Positions 34,241 to 42,642 are shown, numbered from the stretch's first letter. The stretch: 64,000 nt of DNA from Mesobacterium_A hydrothermale (GCF_035818635.1 NZ_JAYLLH010000008.1:62001-126000), one strand, 5' to 3'. Notes: generated by a model from the sequence alone, not told the origin. Translations and numbers: made by a program.

Positions 34241-34822
34241 CTAAATTGCCTCCGCATCAACGCGGGCCGCGATCCGGGCAAGAACAGAACCGACGATTTC
34301 TGCGCTGCGATGAACGCCGCTCCAGTATGGGTGGCGCTCCTCAAACGATAGTTCGATAGGTGCCTCAAAACGGGTGCTAAAATGCTGCTCAGCATCTCGT
34401 GGCCGGTCCTCATAAACGATTGCAGCCGCTCCGAGGTAAATCTCCGTCGAAATATACACGTTGCCCGCCTGATCGGGTTCCAGCCGAAGAAACTTCAAGA
34501 GGGCGACAAGATGCTGTTCAAATGTGTCGCGCTCTTCCTTCAAGTTCCAGCTTTTGGGGAATGTCGAAACAGATGGTTGAAGGGGCAAACTGGCAAAGAA
34601 TTTGCAGCGTTCCGCCGCGCCAGCAGCGCTTTCCGAAGACATAAGCGCAATGAGAAGCCGGGCGATTTCAAGGTCACTGACGTGATGCGCGCTCCTGCCG
34701 CGCCCACTGGAAGGCGGGAGATACTCGGCTTTGCGCAGGCGCTTAACAACGTCTTCGGCAACCGAGTGTTTGATGTTCAACTCTTCCGAAAGCATCTCAA
34801 TTGCTTGGCCAGTGTGCATCAT
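34241..34822 (-). CDS. hypothetical protein with possible N-terminal winged helix (island 2)
   Basis: 193 aa. The N-terminal 70 residues (MLSEELNIKHSVAEDVVKRLRKAEYL and HHVSDLEIARLLIAL) look like a DNA-binding helix-turn-helix with a following helix; the C-terminal half (TEIYLGAAAIVYEDRPRDA and following) is of unknown type. AAGGGGCG precedes the ATG. It heads the int operon and is directly preceded by a 10-bp-arm inverted repeat, so autoregulation of int is plausible. It occupies the place of the 201-aa gene in island 1. Confidence 0.55.
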   Translation of the reverse strand: MMHTGQAIEMLSEELNIKHSVAEDVVKRLRKAEYLPPSSGRGRSAHHVSDLEIARLLIALMSSESAAGAAERCKFFASLPLQPSVSTFPKSWNLKEERDTFEQHLVALLKFLRLEPDQAGNVYISTEIYLGAAAIVYEDRPRDAEQHFSTRFEAPIELSFEERHPYWSGVHRSAEIVGSVLARIAARVDAEAI

Positions 34823-34830
34823 ATCGCCCC

Positions 34831-34884
34831 TTTCATCTGGATGATTACCAGATGAAACTCAGTCTGTCCATACGGAATAATTCC
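34831..34884. promoter_or_regulatory. inverted repeats upstream of the island 2 int operon
   Basis: TTTCATCTGG-N7-CCAGATGAAA (34831-34857) has 10-bp perfect arms and ends 8 bp before the start codon of the 193-aa gene; GGAATAATTCC (34874-34884) is an 11-bp palindrome. Either an operator or an end hairpin for the gene upstream. Confidence 0.45.
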
Positions 34885-34887
34885 AGA

Positions 34888-35313
34888 TCACGCTTCACTA
34901 CTATCCCGTGCAGCATTCGCCGGATTGCGCAGGATGTCGTTTGCCCGGTCAAGCGCAGCGACAGCCTTGCGCATCGCGGTTTCCATGCGTTCGGCGATGT
35001 ATTTTGCGGCGGTCGGATCCCAGCCCATTTCTTTATCGCAGGCCACCAGCATCAGGTCGGCAAGCGCGGACGAAAGGTGTAGCGCGTCTTCGATCCCTTC
35101 TGGATAGTCGCCATGATCATATTCCAGATGCCGCAGGGCAAGGCGGATTGCCTCTGCCGGATCGGTCGGAAGAGACTTGCGATATTCGGCTTGGCGCTGG
35201 CGCAGTTCGCGGGCGACGGTCACAGTTTCTTCAAAGAGTGAAGCGTCAGACAGCGCTAGCCCGTTGACGGCACGGTTTTCATGGATCGAAACGGGTTGCG
35301 GTGCATGAGACAT
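34888..35313 (-). CDS. hypothetical helical protein (island 2)
   Basis: 141 aa from the ATG at 35313, which has an ideal GGAGG eight nt upstream. Long helices (LFEETVTVARELRQRQAEYRK; KYIAERMETAMRKAVAALDRAND) dominate and there is a central LRHLEYDHGDYPEGIEDALHL segment. Similar lengths of small acid helical proteins occur near regulators in islands, but I do not recognise a family. It is divergent from the Cro/CI-like gene and shares its operator region. Confidence 0.6.
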   Translation of the reverse strand: MSHAPQPVSIHENRAVNGLALSDASLFEETVTVARELRQRQAEYRKSLPTDPAEAIRLALRHLEYDHGDYPEGIEDALHLSSALADLMLVACDKEMGWDPTAAKYIAERMETAMRKAVAALDRANDILRNPANAARDSSEA

Positions 35314-35339
35314 TGCGAAGTCCTCCAAGTGTGATAATG

Positions 35340-35398
35340 ATAACTAAGTTATGCTTTTCACATGCTGGACATGCCGTCAAGAAAAATAACAGGGTTAT
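35340..35398. promoter_or_regulatory. twin palindromic operators in the island 2 switch region
   Basis: ATAACTAAGTTAT (35340-35352) and ATAACAGGGTTAT (35386-35398) share the form ATAAC-N3-GTTAT and are 46 bp apart. The first lies at the leftward promoter side, the second directly before the regulator's start codon (35403), as expected for a regulator that represses both itself and the divergent operon. Confidence 0.6.
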
Positions 35399-35402
35399 AA
35401 AA

Positions 35403-35624
35403 ATGAACGCAACGCAATGCAGAATGGCACGAGCAGCTTTGGGGTTGGGTGTTCGAGATTTGGCAAGTTTGGCCGATGTGGCACAAGCGACGGTTTCCAG
35501 ACTTGAGCGAGGCGAAGAATTGAAAGCCACCACTATTCAGATAATCCGTGAAGCCCTAGAAGCGGCGGGCGTTGAGTTCATTGCAGAGAATGGCGGTGGG
35601 GCTGGCGTCAGGCTCAAGAAATAG
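35403..35624 (+). CDS. Cro/CI-type helix-turn-helix regulator (XRE family)
   Basis: 73 aa single-domain DNA-binding protein. The helix-turn-helix is clear (ARAALGLGVRDLASLADVAQ, then ATVSRLERGE; residues 9-39), with KATTIQIIREALEAAGVEFI as dimer helix. It is the only confident plus-strand gene in either island and probably sets the switch between quiet and induced states through the twin operators just upstream. No sensor or protease domain is present, so an inducing signal (for example a helper phage protein) would have to act from outside. Confidence 0.85.
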   Translation: MNATQCRMARAALGLGVRDLASLADVAQATVSRLERGEELKATTIQIIREALEAAGVEFIAENGGGAGVRLKK

Positions 35625-35626
35625 AA

Positions 35627-35652
35627 AGGGCGGGCTTCCGCTTGCCCGCCCT
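35627..35652. terminator. hairpin between the convergent regulator and portal genes
   Basis: 9-bp stem AGGGCGGGC / GCCCGCCCT (35627-35635 and 35644-35652), 8-nt loop, beginning 3 nt after the regulator's stop. No clear T-run. A second small hairpin (ATGCCGT / ACGGCAT, 35802-35818) lies at the end of the portal gene. Confidence 0.5.
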
Positions 35653-35819
35653 AGCGCCGCGCCCACGGGAGGTTCCCAAAAGGATAGGCGGGCCGCGCTT
35701 TGTCGGGGTTAACACACTCGCCGACTTGTGGATCACTTCGGGTCGGGATGCCCTGTCAGACAAAAACCCATGGCGTGATCAGCCATTCCGTTGCCGTGGC
35801 GATGCCGTGCCACGGCATT

Positions 35820-36884
35820 TCACCTTTCCCAGTCCACCATGCGCATAGCCCCGGACACGTCAGCGGGCTGTATGCCAGCCTCTTTGGCCTCTGCCATCGT
35901 CTTGATGATCGCCGAGAGTGCGCGGGCGCGTCCGCCAGCATCGAAGGCTTGCAAGGGCCGGATGGTGTCAATCGTGATCTCTACCCCCAGCTTGGCCGAG
36001 GCTTCATCCGCCAGAAGCGCGGCAATGGGCTGCAAGGTCCAGATCGCCAGTTGCCTTTGCGCCTCTCGCACCACTGGGCCGGTTGCCGCACGATTGAGGA
36101 ATGACGGCAAGACGCCATAGGCCATGGCGATTCCCTCCCGCGCCGCCGCCAGTGTTTCCGCCGTCATGGACTTGGACAGATCGGGCGAAAGCTGATCCGA
36201 TTTCTGGCCGATCTGGGGGTTCATGCCCGCCGCCGTCGCCTGCGCCACGCCTTCGATTACCAGCGTTGAACCGCGCCGCCCTCGGAATGCGCCGCGCATG
36301 GACGCCATGTCATCGGCCCCGGTATCAGGCAAGGGCACAATCTGAGAGCCAAGGGGGGCATTCTCAAACGTCTCACTAAGGGCCGATTCTACCGCATGAA
36401 GCATTGCCCCGGTGAGGCTGGACCGCCGCAAAGGCGCGGTGCCGATCCATGGCGTCAGGTGGTCTGAGCCGATCCGCAGGTGCAGAACCTCGGCAGCAAG
36501 GGCAGTCACCGTGCGCCCGCCCCCAGCTTCGGGGATCGAGAGGCGATAGGCGCGCGGGCGTCCATCGCGGGTTGTCACGTCCCAATCGGTTGCAGGCACA
36601 AGCCCCAGATCGGTGATCAGATAGACCGCTTCACCATTGAGCGCGACGGCGCGGGCGATAAGCGCCATGTTGGCCCGTGTCAGCAGATCGGTGCCAGACA
36701 CATCGGCCATGGCAAAGCCGCCCTCCCAAAGGCTGACGCAGCTTTGCACCGTTGCTGTCAGTTCGGCCACGCCGCGCCGCCCGCTGATATAGCTATCGCG
36801 CGCCGCCATGACTTGCGCGGTATATCCTGCGCCGCTGGACCGCGTTTCGATCGGGCGCAGTTTGTTCATGAGCCATCCGAGCAT
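35820..36884 (-). CDS. phage portal protein, HK97 family (island 2)
   Basis: 354 aa portal, clearly related to that of island 1 (shared ELTATVQSCVSLWEGGFAM, then GTDLLTR and GEAVYLITD). GGAGG five nt before the ATG at 36884 decides the start; longer frames begin at GTG upstream. Two nt separate it from the protease stop. It is the last gene of the head operon, facing the Cro/CI-like gene. Confidence 0.9.
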   Translation of the reverse strand: MLGWLMNKLRPIETRSSGAGYTAQVMAARDSYISGRRGVAELTATVQSCVSLWEGGFAMADVSGTDLLTRANMALIARAVALNGEAVYLITDLGLVPATDWDVTTRDGRPRAYRLSIPEAGGGRTVTALAAEVLHLRIGSDHLTPWIGTAPLRRSSLTGAMLHAVESALSETFENAPLGSQIVPLPDTGADDMASMRGAFRGRRGSTLVIEGVAQATAAGMNPQIGQKSDQLSPDLSKSMTAETLAAAREGIAMAYGVLPSFLNRAATGPVVREAQRQLAIWTLQPIAALLADEASAKLGVEITIDTIRPLQAFDAGGRARALSAIIKTMAEAKEAGIQPADVSGAMRMVDWER

Positions 36885-36886
36885 TG

Positions 36887-37465
36887 TCACCTCCACCGGA
36901 TCGCGGCGGGGCGGTGCGTCAGACGCTTTGCCACCTCGCCGATGGGTTGCCAGTTCCGGGCTTCGATCTGGGCTTGCGGATAGGCGGGTTTCGTGACGGC
37001 GCTGATTTCGATCAGGTCAGCCGCCTTGATCGTGCGCAGAATGGCGTTTCCGCGTTCCTCTACCGTCTCGCCGCCGGGGCGGACGCGAAAACCGGGCGAC
37101 AGACCGCGCACAAGGCCAGCGGCGTTGGCGGTCAGGAAGTCCCGCACATAGCTGACCTGCCCCATGTCAGCGCTGATTGTCGCTTCAATGGTCAGCGCGT
37201 CGTCATTTTCGGTCAGGGTCAGAGTGCCGGCGGAACGTGACGCCAGCGGCTTGTTGAAGTCATGGCCGGACAGAAAATGCACGTCCTCGCCGCGTTCAAG
37301 CCGATCTGCAAAGGCGCGGGCTGCGATCATCTCACGACGCTCACGCCCTGCGCCAATGCCTTCGGCCAGCACGGTTTCCCGACCATATGGGAAGGATGCC
37401 CGAAGGCGGGTTTCCCCGCCATCGGTGCGCAGCTCAAGGCTGCCAATGTGAGCGCCCCAGAGCAT
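36887..37465 (-). CDS. prohead protease, HK97 family (island 2)
   Basis: 192 aa. Catalytic residues correspond to H68 (LSGHDFNKPLAS) and S155 (EISAVTKPAY), with VRGLSPGFRVRP as core motif. Its start overlaps the capsid stop as TAATG, the same coupling seen in island 1. Confidence 0.9.
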   Translation of the reverse strand: MLWGAHIGSLELRTDGGETRLRASFPYGRETVLAEGIGAGRERREMIAARAFADRLERGEDVHFLSGHDFNKPLASRSAGTLTLTENDDALTIEATISADMGQVSYVRDFLTANAAGLVRGLSPGFRVRPGGETVEERGNAILRTIKAADLIEISAVTKPAYPQAQIEARNWQPIGEVAKRLTHRPAAIRWR

Positions 37466-38736
37466 TATGCAGCCGCCAGTTCAAGGCCGGTCAGCAGTTC
37501 AAGCTGAGCCGGGCGCGCCACGGTCACATCCATGGTTGCCAGCGCCGTGATGCGCAGCCCGCCGGATTGTGCATCGCTGTAAGGATCGCGGATCATGTCT
37601 ACCGCGCCCCATGCACCGACAAAGATGGGCGCGACACCGCCCGCCGAGGTTGTCAGCAGCGAAGAGGTTGCCGAGGGCGTTCCAGACGGCGCGGCAAGCG
37701 CGTTGTTCGTCATGGCGATGTTGCCAGCGGGGATGTTCTTCGTCAGGCGGTCCCATTCGGTCACTGCCGTTCCGGCGATGTAGATGCCATCCAGATAATC
37801 CCAGAGTTCGGGCCGGATCAGCGCGCGCGCCGCATCCGGCGAACCGGCGGCATTGGCAGTCATGAACCGGGTGACGGCAGAGCGGAACGCGCCCCAGCTT
37901 GCCGACGCATCCACCGCCGTGGACGTGATGCCATAGGTTGCCGCGCCGGTGATCACGCCAAGGGGCTGACCATTGGCCCCGGTGCCGAGGAATGCAGCCT
38001 GATCCATTGCCGCGCCCATTGCGCCACTCATGTCACGCCGCACCGCCTGTTCCAGCGCTGCCCCGGATTGCTTGAGCGCCTTCCGGGTGATCCGCATCTG
38101 AATGCCAAGGTTGTGATCCGGCGACATGGCACGGTCAGTGGTCGCGTAGGTGGTCGGACCTGCCACGTTGGCAGCCTCGCCATCTGCCCAGCCCGCCGTG
38201 ACGGCCGAAGTTGTCACCGGCCATTCCACCGCGCCCGCGTCGATGCTGATCATTTGCGCACCCATCCGCGCCGCCACACTGTCAGGGAACAACCGGTCAA
38301 TGATGGGGCGGGTCTGGATCGGGTTCGGAGTGCCGCCCGCCACGGTTTCACCGGCCCGGACTTCGAGAGCCTGCCACGGAACCGGGATGCCACGGAAACC
38401 GCCTGCGCTGCGCAGTTCGGTCACGATTTCCGCCGTCTGCCCGTCAAGCTGACGCCCTTCGTCCAGGGCAAGCGCGACCTGGCGCATCTCGAAACCGGCC
38501 ATGAGGTCAGCCCATTCCTGCGCAGAGCGGGTTTCCAGCTCGTCGCCAGCATCGCGGCGTTCGGTATCTTCGGCGATCAGGGCGGCGCGGTAGCGGGTTT
38601 CGTTGGAGCGGTATTCCCGATCCAGTTCATCCATCTTGCGCACTTCGTCTTCGGACGGGGTTTCCTTGCCCGCCAGTTCGGCGAGGTTCTGGCGGATTTC
38701 GCTTTGCCGCCGGGCGATCTTCACTGATTCGAGCAT
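37465..38736 (-). CDS. major capsid protein, HK97 family (island 2)
   Basis: 423 aa, with an N-terminal charged coiled-coil delta domain (about 1-100; EDEVRKMDELDREYRSN) and the HK97 shell domain. Shared blocks with island 1 include ALEVRAGETV, RITRKALKQSGA and ITALATMDV. The difference level suggests separate lineages that assemble separate heads. Confidence 0.93.
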   Translation of the reverse strand: MLESVKIARRQSEIRQNLAELAGKETPSEDEVRKMDELDREYRSNETRYRAALIAEDTERRDAGDELETRSAQEWADLMAGFEMRQVALALDEGRQLDGQTAEIVTELRSAGGFRGIPVPWQALEVRAGETVAGGTPNPIQTRPIIDRLFPDSVAARMGAQMISIDAGAVEWPVTTSAVTAGWADGEAANVAGPTTYATTDRAMSPDHNLGIQMRITRKALKQSGAALEQAVRRDMSGAMGAAMDQAAFLGTGANGQPLGVITGAATYGITSTAVDASASWGAFRSAVTRFMTANAAGSPDAARALIRPELWDYLDGIYIAGTAVTEWDRLTKNIPAGNIAMTNNALAAPSGTPSATSSLLTTSAGGVAPIFVGAWGAVDMIRDPYSDAQSGGLRITALATMDVTVARPAQLELLTGLELAAA

Positions 38737-38739
38737 CGT

Positions 38740-39078
38740 TTATCCTTTCTGCTCAACAGGGGTGGTGCCGGGCCGCGCTAGCGACTCGACTGCTTGCCGC
38801 CAATCTCGGCGGTCCTCTCGGGGCGGGGGATGCCCGCACTCGATCCTTGTCTTTCGGGTGTGGCAACCGGGGCAGAGAGCCTGAAGGTTGCGCGGGTCAT
38901 AGGACAATTCGGGGTGTGTTCTGACCGGTTTGATGTGATCCACTTCCAAGCGCCCGCCGCAGCCGCAGGACTGGCAACGGTATCCATCGCGCTCAAGGAT
39001 TTCAGCCCGCAGAGCCTTCCAGCGTTTTGTGCGAGTGACCTTCCGGGAATGCCGGTGATGCTCTTTGCGAACACTCAT
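38740..39078 (-). CDS. HNH endonuclease (island 2)
   Basis: 112 aa. Zinc and catalytic residues are at exactly the same positions as in island 1: C35/C38, H48 (VDHIKP), N64, C69/C72, H73. The gene stands between capsid and head closure, overlapping the latter by ATGA. Confidence 0.92.
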   Translation of the reverse strand: MSVRKEHHRHSRKVTRTKRWKALRAEILERDGYRCQSCGCGGRLEVDHIKPVRTHPELSYDPRNLQALCPGCHTRKTRIECGHPPPREDRRDWRQAVESLARPGTTPVEQKG

Positions 39079-39419
39079 GGCGCTTCACTCGTCTGCGCGG
39101 TGATTTCGAGAAAGCCCCGGTCGTCGGGAACCTCTTTGATGCCGTCGATCCCGTAGGTGATGCCCTCATGCACAAGGCGGTCATACCGGGCGATGCTGCG
39201 CCCGAACGCTGTCGCCCGGATGATGAACCGCGTCACCAGCTTGTTACCCCAAGCACCTGCGCTGAGGCGCTCTGCATCTGATATGTCGCGCCGCCGGGCG
39301 AAAATGACGGGACCAAAATCCTCCCATTCGCCCACTGGATTGCCGAACCCATCACGGCCCGTTTCGTTGTAGCGCCGAATTTGAATGCGGCGGCTGAGGC
39401 TTCCGGCGTTCAAAACCAT
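39075..39419 (-). CDS. phage head-closure protein (island 2)
   Basis: 114 aa Phage_H_T_join-type protein. The N-terminal NAGSLSRRIQIRRYNETGRD followed by GNPVGEWEDF and the C-terminal HEGITYGIDGIKEVPDDRGF are textbook features of this family, clearer than in island 1. Overlaps the terminase stop by 10 nt. Confidence 0.88.
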   Translation of the reverse strand: MVLNAGSLSRRIQIRRYNETGRDGFGNPVGEWEDFGPVIFARRRDISDAERLSAGAWGNKLVTRFIIRATAFGRSIARYDRLVHEGITYGIDGIKEVPDDRGFLEITAQTSEAP

Positions 39420-41116
39420 TGCATCCTCGCTTTCGTCTGGGGTTGAGCCGCCACCCGCGCGCCTTGCGCGACTGCCAGCACCGATGCAGCAGCGGCGTCG
39501 ATCCGGCCCGTGCTGCGCGCCTTGGCGATTTTGATGTTGTTGGCGGGGTCGCGTAGACAGACGGTGTCGGCGAAGGCAGAGCGCAACAGCAGGGACGGCT
39601 TGGCCTTCACTTGCCCGTCAAAGGCGGCGCGGCGGAACCGCTCTGCATCTTCGCCACCGTCCCGGAAGCCCTGACCGCGCCAGACCAGCGGCGCGCGGAT
39701 CCCCGCACGGGCAATGGCTTCGCCCAATTCAGCTTGCTTGTAGCGGTCCATGGTCAGGGCAAGGATCGGCTGATCCTCAACATGCCGCATGATTTCGACC
39801 AGCCACGGGGCAACCGGAACCGTCTTATCGCCCAGAACGCTCAGTTCGCCGCGCTCTTGCATCTCGACATACCGGCCCGCCACGCCATCGGTCTGACCCC
39901 GGTCCAGCAGGTTTGGCATGGAAGGAAAGGTGCCGAGGCATTCGAGACGGCCAGTCGCAGGCCAATAGAACGCCGCCGCCGTCATGGATGCTGAGCCGCC
40001 GAGGTCGATACCAATCACGCAACCGCCCTCACGAGGGGGCAGGCTATTGGTTTCGCAGCTAAGCCATTCGTCCAGCGTGATCAGCATGTCGCGGGCTTCA
40101 CCGGACACGCGCTCATTGCGGTTGTAGAGCCGGAAGGATGTGAGACTTGATCCGCCGCGCGCAATCGCCCGCTTGGCCTGCGCTTCCAGCCATTCCAGCG
40201 AACCGCCGATGCCATGGGGCGCGCCGGGGTTGGCGATCAGCAAGCTTTCGGGATCGTCAGCAGGCAATCCGGGCGCGGGGCGATGCTCTTGAACGTAGGT
40301 GCCGGGCAGAGGGTCGTCTATCCACCGGGAAAAGGGGTGCGTGTCGTCACTGGCGGATGTGCTGATCAGGAAGGCGCGGCCATCACGCTTGCCCAGACCG
40401 GACAACAGCGCGTGCTCCAGTTCGTCGCCCCGGTCCAGCGCCCAGTGACCGCGTTCGTCCAAGATCGCCATTGTCGGAGCGCCGCCAAGAGCGGACTTGC
40501 CATCAGCTGCGATCACGCGCAGCACATGCCCTCCGCCATCGCCCTCAAACTCGATTTCGAGGCGCGGGGCGCGGCGATAGATCAGGCGGCGTTGCAGTTC
40601 GAGGGGAAGGGTCGCAGCGAAACCAGCGACAAAATCCCAGATGATCCGGCCCTGATCCCGCGTCCGGGCGGCTGCGATGATTTCGCGGCGGGGCTGGCGA
40701 TCCCAAACACCGATCAGACCGCCGAGGGCAAGGCCAGCCGTGATCGCGGATTTGCCGTTGCCGCGCCCGATGCTGAGAATGGCGTTGGCGGTGTTGTCGG
40801 CCATCGCCCCGGTGATGAATTTGCTCTGAAAGGGTGCGAGAGAAACCGGCTTTCCGGCGTTCGGGCCTTCCGGGATGCGAAGTCCATGCATGAATTGCAT
40901 AGCTCGTTCGGCGGGCGTTCCCTCAGCATCCTGCGCGAAAAGAGAAAACTTCCATCCACGGTTCCCCGCATGGACAGATGTTGCGGCATTGGGACCAGTT
41001 TCAGGCTTTGCATCGAAGCCATCGAACAGATCAGCGCGCGCGGCTTCGCGGTCAGACTCCAACAGCGAACCGTCTGCTTTCCTCCACTCTCTTTTTTTCG
41101 TTGCCGCGTCTGACAT
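39410..41116 (-). CDS. terL: terminase large subunit (island 2)
   Basis: 568 aa. ATPase with Walker A IGRGNGKS (116-123) and Walker B MAILDERGHW; nuclease aspartate in CVIGIDLGGSASM. Compared with island 1 it has about 60 extra N-terminal residues, polar and charged (EWRKADGSLLESDREAARAD). ACGAGGAAACA precedes the ATG at 41116. No separate small terminase gene is recognised; the N-terminal extension or the unassigned 75-aa gene could fill that role. Confidence 0.9.
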   Translation of the reverse strand: MSDAATKKREWRKADGSLLESDREAARADLFDGFDAKPETGPNAATSVHAGNRGWKFSLFAQDAEGTPAERAMQFMHGLRIPEGPNAGKPVSLAPFQSKFITGAMADNTANAILSIGRGNGKSAITAGLALGGLIGVWDRQPRREIIAAARTRDQGRIIWDFVAGFAATLPLELQRRLIYRRAPRLEIEFEGDGGGHVLRVIAADGKSALGGAPTMAILDERGHWALDRGDELEHALLSGLGKRDGRAFLISTSASDDTHPFSRWIDDPLPGTYVQEHRPAPGLPADDPESLLIANPGAPHGIGGSLEWLEAQAKRAIARGGSSLTSFRLYNRNERVSGEARDMLITLDEWLSCETNSLPPREGGCVIGIDLGGSASMTAAAFYWPATGRLECLGTFPSMPNLLDRGQTDGVAGRYVEMQERGELSVLGDKTVPVAPWLVEIMRHVEDQPILALTMDRYKQAELGEAIARAGIRAPLVWRGQGFRDGGEDAERFRRAAFDGQVKAKPSLLLRSAFADTVCLRDPANNIKIAKARSTGRIDAAAASVLAVAQGARVAAQPQTKARMQWF

Positions 41117-41498
41117 TGTTTCCTCGTTTCGCGCGTAGCGCTTCGTTCAATCGTTGTGCTCTTGTCCCTCTGCTCGATGGTGAGGGTCGGAGCGAAGGGC
41201 ATAGGACGACTGCCCACAGCGCGCGGCTGCGGCAGTCCCTAAGCCCTCTGCGTGAAGTCACCTGCTCGCCGGAGCCGGGCCATCGCTTGGGCCTGATCAG
41301 TCGTGCGTTCCCGCTGATCAGTCGGTTGCTGCTTGCGACACCATGAACGCGGTGCCGGGGATCGGGCCTCAACCTTTCGGACTGCCCTTTGCCTTTGATC
41401 CCGCCCGTGGTAGGCTGACCGATGTGGAGCCACCGTTGCTAACCCGTTCCACTACATCGGCCCTGCGTCTGGGGTGGCGCGCAGGGTCGCCGCTTTCG
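41117..41498. other. 382-bp non-coding region upstream of island 2 terL (candidate packaging site)
   Basis: No convincing gene on either strand. It holds two copies of CTGATCAGTCG (41293-41303 and 41314-41324; 21-bp period, two helical turns) and an imperfect hairpin with CCGATGT / ACATCGG ends around 41421-41462. The place, between the head-module genes and terL, suits a cos/pac site or a promoter region for the head operon. Confidence 0.4.
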
Positions 41499-41726
41499 CT
41501 ACCTCTCAATCAGTTCAAGTTCGTCATCCGGCGCGGTCGCCAGATCGTTGATCATGCGGCGCATGATGCGCGCCTGCTTTGGGGATGGACGCCAAGAAGG
41601 GCGCTTGCCGTGGCGGGCGATGGATTTGGCAAAGCCCTGCGCCCATTCATCGCCATCGCGCATGGCGCGGCGCATCACGCGCGGCCAATGCAGTGTCAGG
41701 ATTTCGTCCAGTTCCAGATCGGTCAT
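41499..41726 (-). CDS. hypothetical small protein (island 2)
   Basis: 75 aa, helical and basic in the middle (FAKSIARHGKRPSWRPSPKQARIMRRMIND), acidic at both ends. The start overlaps the connector stop by ATGA. Its location before terL and its charge make a DNA-binding packaging protein possible, but I do not recognise a family. Confidence 0.6.
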   Translation of the reverse strand: MTDLELDEILTLHWPRVMRRAMRDGDEWAQGFAKSIARHGKRPSWRPSPKQARIMRRMINDLATAPDDELELIER

Positions 41727-42271
41727 GCCAGCACCCCGCGATACCGCGCGCCCACACGGGCCATATGCGGCGATGTGGTGAGGCTCTTGGCGTCCATCGG
41801 GGATCGCCCGTCATAGTGCAGTGCAGCCTGATCCATGAGGGCTTGGGACAGGTCAGCCGGAATGTCAGCCGCTGCCGCTCCAAAGCCCGCCTGATACTCG
41901 ATAACGATGTGGCTGGGGGCGAGGGTGAAGTAGGCTGACTGCCAGCGTATATACGGACGGTTGCCGCCCACAAAGTCAAAGTCGGTGAAGGCTGAACCGT
42001 TGATGGTGACAGTCGGTGTATCAGCGTCCGCAACCGGGCCGATGGGCAGGTCAATCCCGCTGCCACTCGCCAGATCAAAGATGGTAACGCGGATGTTCTG
42101 GGTCAGCAGCGCAATCTGCGCAAACTGTTCCAGTTCCGCCGCCGCCGTCAGGCCGATGTTTGTGATCGCGCCATCCTCGGAATCATCGGGCGCGCGGATA
42201 TGCAGTTTCAGGTTTTCCAGATCGAAGGGCAGTGCAGCCCCAGACGGAATGCGTTGGGTCAGCATCTTCAT
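41723..42271 (-). CDS. phage gp6-like head-tail connector protein (island 2)
   Basis: 182 aa. The N-terminal LPFDLENLKLHIRAPDDSEDGAITNIGLTAAAELEQFAQ is the hallmark of the HK97 gp6/connector family, and the C-terminus (SQALMDQAALHYDGRSPM) is typical as well. It is coupled by ATGA to the genes on both sides. In island 1 the connector-like gene is next to the portal, so gene order differs. Confidence 0.85.
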   Translation of the reverse strand: MKMLTQRIPSGAALPFDLENLKLHIRAPDDSEDGAITNIGLTAAAELEQFAQIALLTQNIRVTIFDLASGSGIDLPIGPVADADTPTVTINGSAFTDFDFVGGNRPYIRWQSAYFTLAPSHIVIEYQAGFGAAAADIPADLSQALMDQAALHYDGRSPMDAKSLTTSPHMARVGARYRGVLA

Positions 42272-42642
42272 GCGGCAATCTCCACTTCGGAAATGTGTTT
42301 GCGGAAAGCCATCTGTTCGCGCGGCGGCAGGGCTTCATACGCGGCCAGCGCATAAGCCTTGCGCTCTTTCAGGGACGCGAACGACGCCCACCAGCGCGCA
42401 TCATCCATCGGGCTGAGGAAGGTCGGCAGAGGGTAGTCGGCAAACTTGAGAACAGACTCTGCAACCAGTTCGGCCTGTTCCGGCTTGTCCAGCGAACGAA
42501 GTGCAGCCCATGCCAGCGCCGCGCGCTCTTCGGGCGCCATGCGGGCCATCGCCACCAGCGAAAAGCCTTCCCAAGCGTCATAGCCGCCGAGGGTCAGCGT
42601 GTAGCCCATCATGCGCGACATGCGCTTGTGCTCGGGCTTCAT
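42268..42642 (-). CDS. hypothetical protein at the right end of island 2
   Basis: 124 aa helical protein with Trp-rich middle (YDAWEGFSLVAMARM, MDDARWWASFASLKERKAY). It is the first gene of the head operon, 121 bp from att copy 3. No strong ribosome binding site is seen before the ATG at 42642; the ATG at 42621 is an alternative. No family recognised. Confidence 0.55.
   Translation of the reverse strand: MKPEHKRMSRMMGYTLTLGGYDAWEGFSLVAMARMAPEERAALAWAALRSLDKPEQAELVAESVLKFADYPLPTFLSPMDDARWWASFASLKERKAYALAAYEALPPREQMAFRKHISEVEIAA

Noticed and set aside
41421..41475. Possible tRNA or tRNA-like gene on the minus strand (D-arm-like GTAGTGGAACGGGTTAGCA)
   Set aside because: The anticodon stem does not pair well, position 37 would be C, and there is no T-arm sequence or matching acceptor 3' half.
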